Source of the DNA: Bacteroides caccae | Lineage (GTDB): Bacteria > Bacteroidota > Bacteroidia > Bacteroidales > Bacteroidaceae | Direction: 5' to 3' | Assembly (NCBI RefSeq): GCF_002222615.2 | Contig: NZ_CP022412.2 | Location: 3,100,001 to 3,164,000, forward strand | DNA length: 64,000 nucleotides | Shown: positions 32,314 through 39,494 of the stretch, one piece after another | Numbering within the stretch: the stretch's first letter is position 1 | Layout of the letters: each line of letters begins with the position of its first letter | Notes under the pieces: generated by a model | What the model was told of the DNA's origin: nothing | The model's database searches: none | The model's input: only the letters and a program-made list of their open reading frames with translations | Position numbers and translations under genes: made by a program

Positions 32314-32658
32314 TTATACAATCGCTTTCCATTCCAACAGGTTTCCGATCATAAACCGTCTCCACGCGTGTTGCTCCATACTCCAGTAGACCACAGACAT
32401 CTGTCGGGAAGTGATCTTGAACTCCCGGTGAAAATCTTTTTCATATCCAACCAAGGTTCCTTGTTCCATACAGAATGTGCCGTCTTGCTTATGGAAAGCT
32501 ATCATGGCATTTCCATATAACATTCGTTCAATAAGCTCTATACAGCTTTGCGCAGTTTTTTCTGCACATTTTTCCGAAATACCCTTTTCGGCGGCAATAC
32601 GTTTTTTCCATACTAACTTGCAGGCTTCTAACTTGCTTTTGTCTATTTTTCTTTTCAT
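32314..32658 (-). CDS. small SH3-fold (WYL_2-like) protein
   Basis: 114 residues with a basic N-terminal helix followed by a short beta-rich domain (GTLVGYEKDFHREFKITSRQ, VVYWSMEQHAWRRFMIGNL). This resembles the Bacteroides SH3 beta-barrel/WYL_2 family (PF10902), which often travels with DUF4373-like genes. Function unknown. The likely operators at 32715-32796 lie just upstream. Confidence 0.55.
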   Translation of the reverse strand: MKRKIDKSKLEACKLVWKKRIAAEKGISEKCAEKTAQSCIELIERMLYGNAMIAFHKQDGTFCMEQGTLVGYEKDFHREFKITSRQMSVVYWSMEQHAWRRFMIGNLLEWKAIV

Positions 32659-32714
32659 CTTTTTTCTTCTGTTTTTTTTAATATTTGTTTTTTTACGAAT
32701 AAAATCTCCCCTTC

Positions 32715-32796
32715 AGGATAGTGACGGTATATGATTATTATAGGGTCGCTATCCTTTCATTATAGTGATACTGTTTAATTGTTATAGCGTCACTAT
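32715..32796. repeat. cluster of ATAGTGAC-type half sites
   Basis: AGGATAGTGAC (32715-32725) is inverted as GTCGCTATCCT (32745-32755), one mismatch. Further half sites are ATAGTGATA (32762-32770) and the dyad ATAGCGTCACTAT (32784-32796). The cluster sits upstream of the leftward SH3-fold/DUF4373 pair and looks like a regulator-binding region. Confidence 0.5.
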
Positions 32797-33419
32797 TTTT
32801 GAAGATAGATATACGTTGTCTTTAGTCGGCTAGAAACGGCTGCGAAAGTATATCTTTTGTTTCTTCTGCACAATTATTTTTGTCAACGCTTATTCTCTAC
32901 TCTCTTTTTTACTTGTTTTTCGTCCTCTTCTTTTCGTTCTCGTTCCTCTTGCCTGATGTTACATAACTTTGTTTCTATACTGCTAATTTCTAACAATTTA
33001 AACCCGCCATGTTTAGCTATATATAAGCTCTTAGGGGGCACAGAACGATGTGTGTAAACTACGGCGGCCGCAAAAATATGTTGGATATCCGATGAATAAG
33101 GGGATTGACGTTATTTTCGATAAGATGCCAATATCAAAACAACGCGTTACATTGGTTTACATTTGACTTCCATTCAACTACCATTTGAACAGTTTGAAGG
33201 CAACAAAACGTTAACTATAGACTACTGGTTGACATTATTCAAGAGATAATCTAATGTGATTGAGGGAAAACCTTTATATACCGCTAGTTTCAGCACTTTG
33301 TGTTTGAGGTTAGCGGTTTTATTGTTGCTGTTTGAGAAGCCGTTCAAAAGCTGTCAATTCACAGTTTTGAGAAGACGTTTTTGAATAAAATATTGGAAGT
33401 TACTAAAATGTTAAAATCG
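32797..33419. other. AT-rich non-coding stretch with one orphan terminator
   Basis: No convincing gene. A TACATTTG box lies at 33158-33165, and an intrinsic terminator lies at 33280-33320 (ACCGCTA / TAGCGGT, then TTTATT), so a short rightward RNA of about 150 nt is possible but lacks a good -33 box. The host-prophage junction is expected in or just beyond this stretch. Confidence 0.35.
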
Positions 33420-33600
33420 ACTTTAGGGATACCATTAAAGATACTGTTTAGGGATACTATATTTTTCCGTAAATAGAAGGAATTATCAAGTTTAGGGATA
33501 CCTTTTCAAGACTTTTTTTTGCGTGTTGAGATATAGATAATACCTTTTTTGATACGTTTTTTGCCTCATTTATGCGTTTTAAGAGGGGGATAATACCATT
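33420..33600. repeat. GGGATAC repeat cluster, candidate left-end transposase sites
   Basis: TTTAGGGATAC occurs three times (33422-33432, 33448-33458, 33491-33501), with related GATACT, GATACG and two GATAATACC copies, all within about 180 bp. The size and position resemble the multi-site left end of Mu. An alternative is an operator array. See findings. Confidence 0.4.
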
Positions 33601-33744
33601 ATTGCGACGGTTTATGGCAATACAAAGATGAGGTAAGTCATTGATTTATAGTGTGTATATTGGGAATTATATGTAATTTAGCGATGAAAAAGTGCGTGTG
33701 TGTGCTTTTACGCATAAGATAGACATTATTTCCTTATAAAATAG

Positions 33745-33777
33745 TTGTTCATTCTTCAGGTTTTTACTATACTTTTG
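33745..33777 (+). promoter_or_regulatory. promoter of the KilA-N leader
   Basis: TTG (33745-33747), about 22 bp, then TACTTTTG (33770-33777). The -7 box is perfect; spacing is one base over the usual range. Confidence 0.55.
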
Positions 33778-33918
33778 TAGTGACTGAGACAATAACATAG
33801 GGATATATCTATTAAAAAACAGAAAAGAATGCCCTTTATGGAGGCTGTAACGAAAGAAACAGCGACTTCGCCCTATGTAGAAAGTGTCAGTCACTCCTAC
33901 GGAGGGCTTTCTTTTTAT
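33778..33918 (+). ncRNA. structured leader / attenuator upstream of the KilA-N gene
   Basis: From the promoter a transcript of about 135 nt would end at a hairpin: GCCCT+GTAG (33870-33880) pairs with CTAC+AGGGC (33897-33907), then TTTCTTTTT. The loop of this terminator contains TCAGTCACT (33887-33895), the exact complement of AGTGACTGA at the transcript's 5' end (33779-33787). The two pairings can form a pseudoknot or be alternative. The KilA-N ATG follows 16 bp later. Confidence 0.6.
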
Positions 33919-33933
33919 ATTAAAGAAAGACTG

Positions 33934-34551
33934 ATGGGCGAAATTAAAAATGTAATCGAGACTATTGTTGTCGATGGTAAAGAGATGGCTATTGAACGCC
34001 GGAGTGATAATGTATGGGTGAATATGACTCAGATGGCTATACCATTTGGAAAAAACAAATTACCTACTCAATGGCTTAGAACTAAAGAGGCACATGAGTA
34101 TCTTGCAGCGCTTTCCGTTATGCATAAATGCAGAACGGCTGATTTAGTGATAGTTAGACAGGGAGGGACGCCTCAAGAACAAGGAACATGGTGTACGGAT
34201 TATCGTATTGCTATGCGATTTGCACAATGGTTAGATATGAAATATAGTATTCAAGTAGATAGTTTACTAGTTCAAATTGCTAACGGAGAAAAGATTGTAT
34301 CTGATGTTCTTCCTTTTGATGGAAAGAATTATATCAGTCAAAGTGATTATTGCCGGACGCTTGAATGTAGTTATCATAGCTTCTTTGGCTTGAAAAGTCA
34401 TTTCCCTACCGAGTATATATATGTATTGGGAGTTTGGTATGTTAGTATGAAGCTTTATCGAATGAAGGAAGCTGATAGGCGAATTAGAGGAGTAAAGGCT
34501 GATTTGCGAAAAGAAAAAGATAAATGGCAGTTGAAATTTGAATTTCAATAA
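33934..34551 (+). CDS. KilA-N domain protein
   Basis: 205 residues. The KilA-N DNA-binding domain spans about residues 10-105: VWVNMTQMAIPFGKNKLPTQ at the start and FAQWLDMKYSIQVDSLLVQ at the end. The C-terminal part has a basic helix (ADRRIRGVKADLRKEKDKWQ). KilA-N proteins are phage-associated DNA-binding or antirepressor proteins, found also on Bacteroides chromosomes. An in-frame opening runs 35 codons further upstream, but that part covers the structured leader, so ATG 33934 is chosen. It is tail-to-tail with the repressor gene and ends in a strong terminator. Confidence 0.8.
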   Translation: MGEIKNVIETIVVDGKEMAIERRSDNVWVNMTQMAIPFGKNKLPTQWLRTKEAHEYLAALSVMHKCRTADLVIVRQGGTPQEQGTWCTDYRIAMRFAQWLDMKYSIQVDSLLVQIANGEKIVSDVLPFDGKNYISQSDYCRTLECSYHSFFGLKSHFPTEYIYVLGVWYVSMKLYRMKEADRRIRGVKADLRKEKDKWQLKFEFQ

Positions 34552-34590
34552 TAAACGAGGCGGCATTATTTTGTCGCCTCGTTTATTATA
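34551..34590 (+). terminator. bidirectional terminator between KilA-N and repressor genes
   Basis: Perfect 12-bp stem ATAAACGAGGCG/CGCCTCGTTTAT (34551-34562 with 34575-34586), overlapping the KilA-N stop codon. It could also stop leftward repressor transcription. Confidence 0.7.
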
Positions 34591-34622
34591 TATCTAATTA
34601 TCATATTCTTGTATCTCTTTTT

Positions 34623-35102
34623 TTATTGGGCAGTGGCAGAGGCCGCATTGTCGGCATTGGGCGAAGAAGGTTTCTTTGTAGAAGCATCCTTCGCAGTTCC
34701 TAAACCCTTAGGATGTTCTTTAGCTTCTTCTGTTTTCGGCTCATAATGTGAAAGTCTAGCTTTTGTTTCGGCTAGTTCTTTTTCTATTAATCGTAGTTCT
34801 ATATGGAGCTTATCAATTTGAGCATCTTTTTCGTCAAGTTTTTCCATGAGGCGTAACGACATAGCAGATATATTAGAATCTGTTAATGATGGTGATAAAT
34901 CAAATTGGTTTATACTATATACTTCAATAAATTTATCAAGAAAAGTATCTGCTAGTCCTCTACTACCATTTAATACAGAGTTAAGATATTGAGGCTTAAT
35001 GCCTAATGCTCTTGATATATCCGCTTTAGATACACCTTCTTTAGACAATCGTTCAACTTCTTTCTTGAACCATTTCTCTTTTAATAAGGATATATTTTCC
35101 AT
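34623..35102 (-). CDS. prophage repressor-like HTH protein
   Basis: 159 residues transcribed leftward, as Mu c is. An HTH of Cro/C1 type lies at about residues 15-50 (EGVSKADISRALGIKPQYLNSVLNG), followed by a leucine-rich coiled coil (about 75-115) and a low-complexity acidic tail (KKPSSPNADNAASATAQ). No peptidase domain, so induction would not use self-cleavage. The two operator dyads at 35139-35184 lie between it and the rightward Ner-like gene. Lysogeny maintenance is inferred from position and fold. Confidence 0.8.
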   Translation of the reverse strand: MENISLLKEKWFKKEVERLSKEGVSKADISRALGIKPQYLNSVLNGSRGLADTFLDKFIEVYSINQFDLSPSLTDSNISAMSLRLMEKLDEKDAQIDKLHIELRLIEKELAETKARLSHYEPKTEEAKEHPKGLGTAKDASTKKPSSPNADNAASATAQ

Positions 35103-35138
35103 TTATAACGCAAAAAGATTTATATTTTCTTGTATATA

Positions 35139-35195
35139 TAAACCAAAATGGTTTACTTTGCTGCCGTTACCAAAATAGGTAACGCCACAAATATA
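35139..35195. promoter_or_regulatory. immunity operators and divergent promoters
   Basis: Two perfect dyads: TAAACC-AAAAT-GGTTTA (35139-35155) and CGTTACC-AAAATA-GGTAACG (35165-35184), with centres about 27 bp apart. The first lies between a TTG (35130-35132) and a TACTTTG box (35154-35160) of the probable rightward early promoter. The second overlaps the expected start of the leftward repressor promoter (-7 TATATTTG, 35188-35195 minus strand). Confidence 0.65.
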
Positions 35196-35220
35196 CGAAA
35201 GAAAATCAAAATAGTGATAT

Positions 35221-35427
35221 ATGAAGACAGTAATAATCAAAGAGTACGAATTGCCACTGGTACCGCCTACTGGATATAAAAAGGCTGTAGCAAAGGCTGC
35301 TGGAGTTAGTGAGAAAACAGTGTATAACGCTATTAAAGGTGGATTGAGAGGTCCGCAGAGTGATAAGGTTATGCAAGTCTATAAGGAGCTGTATGGCAAA
35401 CCGGTAAAAACGGAAGTAGTTAAGTAG
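35221..35427 (+). CDS. Ner/Cro-like small HTH protein
   Basis: 68 residues, basic, with an HTH in the middle (KKAVAKAAGVSEKTVYNAIK, about residues 20-39). First gene of the rightward early operon, divergent from the repressor, the position of Mu ner. By analogy it would dampen the early and repressor promoters through the dyads just upstream. Confidence 0.7.
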   Translation: MKTVIIKEYELPLVPPTGYKKAVAKAAGVSEKTVYNAIKGGLRGPQSDKVMQVYKELYGKPVKTEVVK

Positions 35428-35449
35428 TAACTATTAAATAATATAAAGT

Positions 35450-35611
35450 ATGAAAAGAAAAGCATCCGGTATAACTCCTTATAGTAAACATATGCAAGAA
35501 GTTATCCGGATATTCGCCGAGTTTAGATCAAAAGGTCTTTCTGTTCACGCATTGAGAGAATCTTATTTGAAGAAAGTTGAGAATCCGTATCGTGAAACAA
35601 TAACCTTATAA
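35450..35611 (+). CDS. small early phage protein (53 aa)
   Basis: ATG 35450 to TAA 35611 encodes a basic 53-residue protein (starts MKRKASGITPYSKHM, contains IRIFAEFRSKGLSVHALRES). It follows the Ner-like gene by 22 bp on the same strand. No family recognised; the helical basic composition suggests nucleic-acid binding. Confidence 0.5.
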   Translation: MKRKASGITPYSKHMQEVIRIFAEFRSKGLSVHALRESYLKKVENPYRETITL

Positions 35612-35647
35612 CTAAAAATATGCCTGGATTACATAAAATGAATAATA

Positions 35648-36085
35648 CTAGTTTACAAAAAGTGAAAGTATTGTATAAATAACAAGTAAGAACAATGAAG
35701 ATAACAAGACTATTAAGCTCCATTTTTCGCAGTGTAGGGTTCTTTTTTTCTTCGGGGTATTTACCAGATTCGGGTTCCTGTTTTCCGATAATACTTTTTG
35801 AAGTTCTTCCACAAAGGCTTTCTTTGTCCGCTCTGGAAGCAATGACAAATCACGTAGCACTATTGCAGAAAGCAGGACTCCTAGTAGCAGTAGACATATC
35901 GACAGAGCAAATACCAGACGGGTATATAGGCAAGATGTCTGTGTGGAATGAAGGCTTATCAGAATGCCCAAAACACTGGCTCCTGCCACAAGGATACTTC
36001 GATAGAACTCAGCTTGCTTGTCTGTAGATAGGTTGGTTAACTCTGTTAGTTTATGGAAGTTTTTAATCCAGTCTTCATTAATCAT
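35648..36085 (-). CDS. leftward membrane 'moron' protein
   Basis: 145 residues with three hydrophobic segments (about residues 30-47 SILVAGASVLGILISL, 56-76, and 122-143 at the C-terminus) separated by a charged loop with RTLHCEKWS. It is transcribed against the early operon from its own promoter, so it can be expressed in the lysogen. No family recognised; the layout (soluble N-terminus, paired helices, cytosolic loop) would suit a superinfection-exclusion or SLATT-like protein, which is only a guess. Confidence 0.65.
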   Translation of the reverse strand: MINEDWIKNFHKLTELTNLSTDKQAEFYRSILVAGASVLGILISLHSTQTSCLYTRLVFALSICLLLLGVLLSAIVLRDLSLLPERTKKAFVEELQKVLSENRNPNLVNTPKKKRTLHCEKWSLIVLLSSLFLLVIYTILSLFVN

Positions 36086-36156
36086 GATTATATTAATTTT
36101 AGTTAGATAGCTACAAAAGTAGCAAAACTATCCCGGTTCGGGATGAATAGGGATAG
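36083..36156 (-). promoter_or_regulatory. promoter/operator of the membrane moron (repeat copy 1)
   Basis: Minus-strand -7 TACTTTTG (36114-36121). The -33 position is covered by the perfect dyad ATCCCG-GTT-CGGGAT (36130-36144), and a further GGGATAG half site ends at 36156. The whole segment is nearly repeated at 37180-37255. Confidence 0.65.
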
Positions 36157-36190
36157 GCTTTTTGAATATAAACTTTAAAGAATTGAAGAT

Positions 36191-36577
36191 ATGATATACT
36201 GGAAAGAAGAATGCGCCCGCTTGGTGAACTCGCAGTCGGTGGTAGTAGTGGTTGATCACTACGATGAGAACAGAGTTCCTGTGTTCGCAATCCGGCGGGC
36301 ACAGTCTGCCGGTGGTAGTCGTAGTGGCAAGAACTCCTACTGGAGTGTAACGTTTGACGAGCCGCTAAGTGATGAATGTAATGCTGTGACGTTCCCTTTT
36401 ATTTTGGCTACGATAAGTTTTGACCACAATCATGAAATTCTGCTTCTTTCGAAACGTCTGGAGGAATATCATCCGGCTTGGACACTGGACGGATATGAGA
36501 AAGAGTTGGAGTGGCGCAAGGAAAGTGCGCTTTATGGGATGAAACAGATGTTTAACGACTTAAATAAGATAGTATGA
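36191..36577 (+). CDS. early phage hypothetical protein
   Basis: 128 residues, rightward, soluble. SVVVVVDHYDENRVPVFAIR and SYWSVTFDEPLSDECNAV suggest a small beta-rich fold; the C-terminal part is helical and acidic (LEEYHPAWTLDGYEKELEWR). No family recognised. The stop overlaps the next gene by 4 bp (ATGA). Confidence 0.6.
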   Translation: MIYWKEECARLVNSQSVVVVVDHYDENRVPVFAIRRAQSAGGSRSGKNSYWSVTFDEPLSDECNAVTFPFILATISFDHNHEILLLSKRLEEYHPAWTLDGYEKELEWRKESALYGMKQMFNDLNKIV

Positions 36578-36753
36578 AAGTGATCAGATGGATTCAGAAT
36601 TTGGCTGCTATAGCGGCTTTGGTGTTGGCTCTAAACTTGGCGGATGGGTTGGAGATATCTTTTAAGGATGCGTGTACGGCTGGTGTGTTATTAGTTCTTT
36701 CGGTTGCTATGCTGTTGGGACGGGCCTTGGAAGAGGAAAGGAGGGTTGAGTGA
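36574..36753 (+). CDS. small early membrane protein (59 aa)
   Basis: ATG 36574 to TGA 36753, in ATGA overlap with the preceding gene. Two hydrophobic stretches (LAAIAALVLALNLADG and AGVLLVLSVAMLLG) and a charged tail EEERRVE predict a helical hairpin in the inner membrane. No family recognised. Confidence 0.55.
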   Translation: MKVIRWIQNLAAIAALVLALNLADGLEISFKDACTAGVLLVLSVAMLLGRALEEERRVE

Positions 36754-36867
36754 TGGGTGACGAAAGAATGATGCATAGAAAAAATTTAGAGCAACGCATT
36801 GAGGAACTTACGATTCTAAGGAATGAAACCGAACTGTCACTATTAAAAGCAGGCTGTTTGGAATCAA

Positions 36868-37182
36868 TTAACGAAATGACTGACAATTCGTTTTTATGGA
36901 CACCTCTATTATCCCAGGAACATCCTTCTTTATATTATCAAAAAGCGATACAAGACTCTTCAGCAGAGCCTTATCTTCGGTTAGCCGGTCTTTTGGAATT
37001 TTTACTAAAAAATTCAATTCCAAAGGAACTCCAAATGCAGGGGTTGACCATCCGGATTCAGGAAAATAAATGTCACTACTGTATCTCAGGTTCAATTTCC
37101 TTAGATGATCTTTATAAATTGTGCGAACATCATCAAGTGGACCTCGACTGTGCGAATAAAAAATAATAGAGAAATAGTTCAT
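36868..37182 (-). CDS. leftward 'moron' hypothetical protein
   Basis: 104 residues, soluble (MNYFSIIFYSHSRGPLDDV, YFPESGWSTPAFGVPLELNF). No family recognised. It is preferred over an opposing rightward frame (36753-37166) because its start is followed upstream by a copy of the same promoter/operator that drives the other leftward gene, including a TACCTTTG -7 box (37214-37221). Probably expressed from the lysogen. The rightward frame cannot be fully excluded because it starts in a TGATG overlap with the preceding gene. Confidence 0.5.
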   Translation of the reverse strand: MNYFSIIFYSHSRGPLDDVRTIYKDHLRKLNLRYSSDIYFPESGWSTPAFGVPLELNFLVKIPKDRLTEDKALLKSLVSLFDNIKKDVPGIIEVSIKTNCQSFR

Positions 37183-37255
37183 GATTATATATTTTTTTTG
37201 GTTTTGATGACTACAAAGGTAGCAAACTATTCCGGTTCGGGATGAATAGGGATAG
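37180..37255 (-). promoter_or_regulatory. promoter/operator of the second moron (repeat copy 2)
   Basis: Minus-strand -7 TACCTTTG (37214-37221), dyad ATTCCG-GTT-CGGGAT (37229-37243, one mismatch) and GGGATAG half site, matching copy 1 at 36083-36156 base for base over most of 45 bp. Confidence 0.65.
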
Positions 37256-37267
37256 TGTTTTTCTCAC

Positions 37268-37345
37268 ATGCAAGATAAGAACAGCAATGTGGCTTACGGG
37301 TTCGGTTCGATGCCGGACGCTTGCGCAAATCTAAAAATATTTTGA
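37268..37345 (+). CDS. candidate leader peptide before the transposase gene
   Basis: ATG 37268 opens a 25-codon frame (MQDKNSNVAYGFGSMPDA...) ending at TGA 37343-37345, two bases before the transposase ATG at 37348. It could couple translation of the transposase. No independent evidence that it is made. Confidence 0.3.
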   Translation: MQDKNSNVAYGFGSMPDACANLKIF

Positions 37346-37347
37346 TT

Positions 37348-39444
37348 ATGGAAATGTTTGGTAATATACGGTGCGTGACTTTCGCTGAGCTGGTGACTCA
37401 GGGAGGAATCCTGAGTGAGCCGAACTATAAGAAGAAAGTACGTGAAGGGAAGATTCGGGTGCTTCGTCCCGGTAAAGGGAAAGGTGCTTGTGCTCTTATT
37501 GACTACGTTTCCCTCTACAAACCTATCAAAGACGCTTACGACGCCAAATTCCCGGATGCGGAACAACGGATGAAAGAACAAATCAAAGCAGAAATCATGA
37601 ATGACACATTAAGAAGTGACAGCAAGGCTGTTGAGTTCTATCGTGACAGGTACAGGCTTGCCGACGGTAGCGGGCTGACAGATAAAAAGCAGGCAGAATA
37701 TGTGCTGAATGCACAAGTGATGAATGAGATGATCCGTGTGGAAAGCGAAATGGTGTCGCGCCACAGGAAAAGCGGTTATTCACATCCGAAGGAAGTTTGG
37801 GAAACCGTGCTGGGCACATGTGAGAAACTTCGTGGTATGTATCAGCATACACTTCCATCCAACGCTGCCCGTCTTCGTGAAAAGTTTGTTGCATATAAGA
37901 AATATGGGTATGAAGTCCTGGTCAGCCGCAAGAACGGAAATCAGAATACCCGCAAGATCGGACCAATGGAAGGGCGTCTGCTGCTGAAACTGAAACGTAG
38001 CAAGTTCCCTATCTATACTGATTCGCAGATATTTGACGAATATAACCGCCAAGCAATCGAACGCGGGTTGAAACCAATCAAATCAATGACTACTTTGCGC
38101 AATTACTTGAATGATCCTGCCGTAATGCCACTTTGGTTTGCTGCCGTATATGGTATGCAAAAGTGGAAATCGAAATATTCTTCATTGCTGAAGACACAGC
38201 TTCCGCAGATGCGTGATGCCCTTTGGTATTCTGACGGTACGAAACTGAACCTTTACTACCGGAACGAAGCAGGAAAGATGTGCACCACTTCCGTCTACGA
38301 AGTGATGGATGCCTACAGCGAAACATTGATAGGCTATGACATCGCTCCGAAAGAAACATTCGACAGCCAGTACCGGGCATTCCGCCAGGCGGTAGAATTC
38401 GCAGGTGTCCGTCCATACGAAATAGTAAACGACAATCAGGGCGGACACAATAAACTTGCCGCACAGGGCTTTTTTGATAAGATTGCCATTCTGCACAAAC
38501 CTACAATGCCCTACAACGGACAGAGCAAGACGATTGAAAGCGTCTTCGGACGTTTCCAGCAGCAGATACTCCATAAGATATGGTACTTCACCGGACAGAA
38601 CGTGACAGCAGTTAAGATGAGCAGCAAGCCGAACCTTGAATTCATCGAGCAAAACGCCTACGCATTGCCCACACTGGCAGAGGTAAAAGAAATCTACCGT
38701 CAATGCCGTGAAGAATGGAACAACGCTGCCCATCCGGCTACCGGTATCGCCCGCATCGACATGTACCGCATGAGCGAGAATCCGGAGACTACGCCCGTTC
38801 AGCCCGTAGACGTGATACAGATGTTCTGGCTGACAAGTGCCAAAGAGGTGACCTACACCAATGCCGGACTGAGAATAGAAATTGACAAGCAGCGATATGA
38901 GTACGAAGTCTACGGAGAAGACGGTCTGCGCAACGAGCAATGGGCGCTTCGCAACACCGGACGAAAATTCCGTGTCTTGTACGACCCGATGGATATGTCC
39001 ACCGTAGAACTATGGGAAGTCACCGCATCGGGACTGAAATTCAGTGCAAGCGCCACTCCGCGGGTTGTCATCAGCCGTGCGACACAGGAGCGTACTTCCG
39101 AAGAAACCTCGTTCATGCGCCGGACCGTCAATCTGAACAAAGAGACAATGGCTCTGGTGCAGTTCAGTACCGAAGATTTTGACTTGAACGAAGCCATTGC
39201 AGCCGAATTGTTCGGACTTTCCACTCCCAAACCGAAGAATGTGGGTAAGAAGAAGCTGGACGAGGTACGCGAGAAATACGAAGCGGGCGTATTGAAAGCT
39301 CCCATTTCCCTGCCTGAGAAGCTCGCTATGGACGAAGAAGAGGAAGATACGGAACTGGGCTATTCCACAACCGGAGAATATACCAAGGTCACTTCAAATC
39401 TGACCTTCGAGGATGTAATCTCTTCCCGTTACGACCGGATGTAG
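37348..39444 (+). CDS. Mu A-like DDE transposase
   Basis: 698 residues, similar in size to MuA (663). An N-terminal winged-helix region (VTFAELVTQGGILSEPNYKK) should bind the phage ends or enhancer. The RNase-H core has the acidic triad D296 (LWYSDGTK), D362 (IVNDNQGG) and E397 (SKTIESVFG), a DDE with 35-residue D-E spacing. A C-terminal beta-barrel and basic tail follow. ATG 37348 is chosen over an upstream TTG. It mediates integration and replicative transposition; partner MuB-like ATPase is the next gene. Confidence 0.93.
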   Translation: MEMFGNIRCVTFAELVTQGGILSEPNYKKKVREGKIRVLRPGKGKGACALIDYVSLYKPIKDAYDAKFPDAEQRMKEQIKAEIMNDTLRSDSKAVEFYRDRYRLADGSGLTDKKQAEYVLNAQVMNEMIRVESEMVSRHRKSGYSHPKEVWETVLGTCEKLRGMYQHTLPSNAARLREKFVAYKKYGYEVLVSRKNGNQNTRKIGPMEGRLLLKLKRSKFPIYTDSQIFDEYNRQAIERGLKPIKSMTTLRNYLNDPAVMPLWFAAVYGMQKWKSKYSSLLKTQLPQMRDALWYSDGTKLNLYYRNEAGKMCTTSVYEVMDAYSETLIGYDIAPKETFDSQYRAFRQAVEFAGVRPYEIVNDNQGGHNKLAAQGFFDKIAILHKPTMPYNGQSKTIESVFGRFQQQILHKIWYFTGQNVTAVKMSSKPNLEFIEQNAYALPTLAEVKEIYRQCREEWNNAAHPATGIARIDMYRMSENPETTPVQPVDVIQMFWLTSAKEVTYTNAGLRIEIDKQRYEYEVYGEDGLRNEQWALRNTGRKFRVLYDPMDMSTVELWEVTASGLKFSASATPRVVISRATQERTSEETSFMRRTVNLNKETMALVQFSTEDFDLNEAIAAELFGLSTPKPKNVGKKKLDEVREKYEAGVLKAPISLPEKLAMDEEEEDTELGYSTTGEYTKVTSNLTFEDVISSRYDRM

Positions 39445-39494
39445 CATCCGCCCCTTGATTAGTAATCAATAATCATTTAAATAATACTCAAACA

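Noticed and set aside
33829..33933. Upstream extension of the KilA-N frame
   Set aside because: It covers the promoter-proximal structured RNA and its terminator hairpin; the encoded residues do not resemble the domain.
36753..37166. Rightward frame of 137 codons starting in a TGATG overlap
   Set aside because: It lies opposite the leftward gene 36868-37182, which has a recognisable promoter copied from another gene. The rightward frame remains possible, but its second half has no protein-like features I trust.
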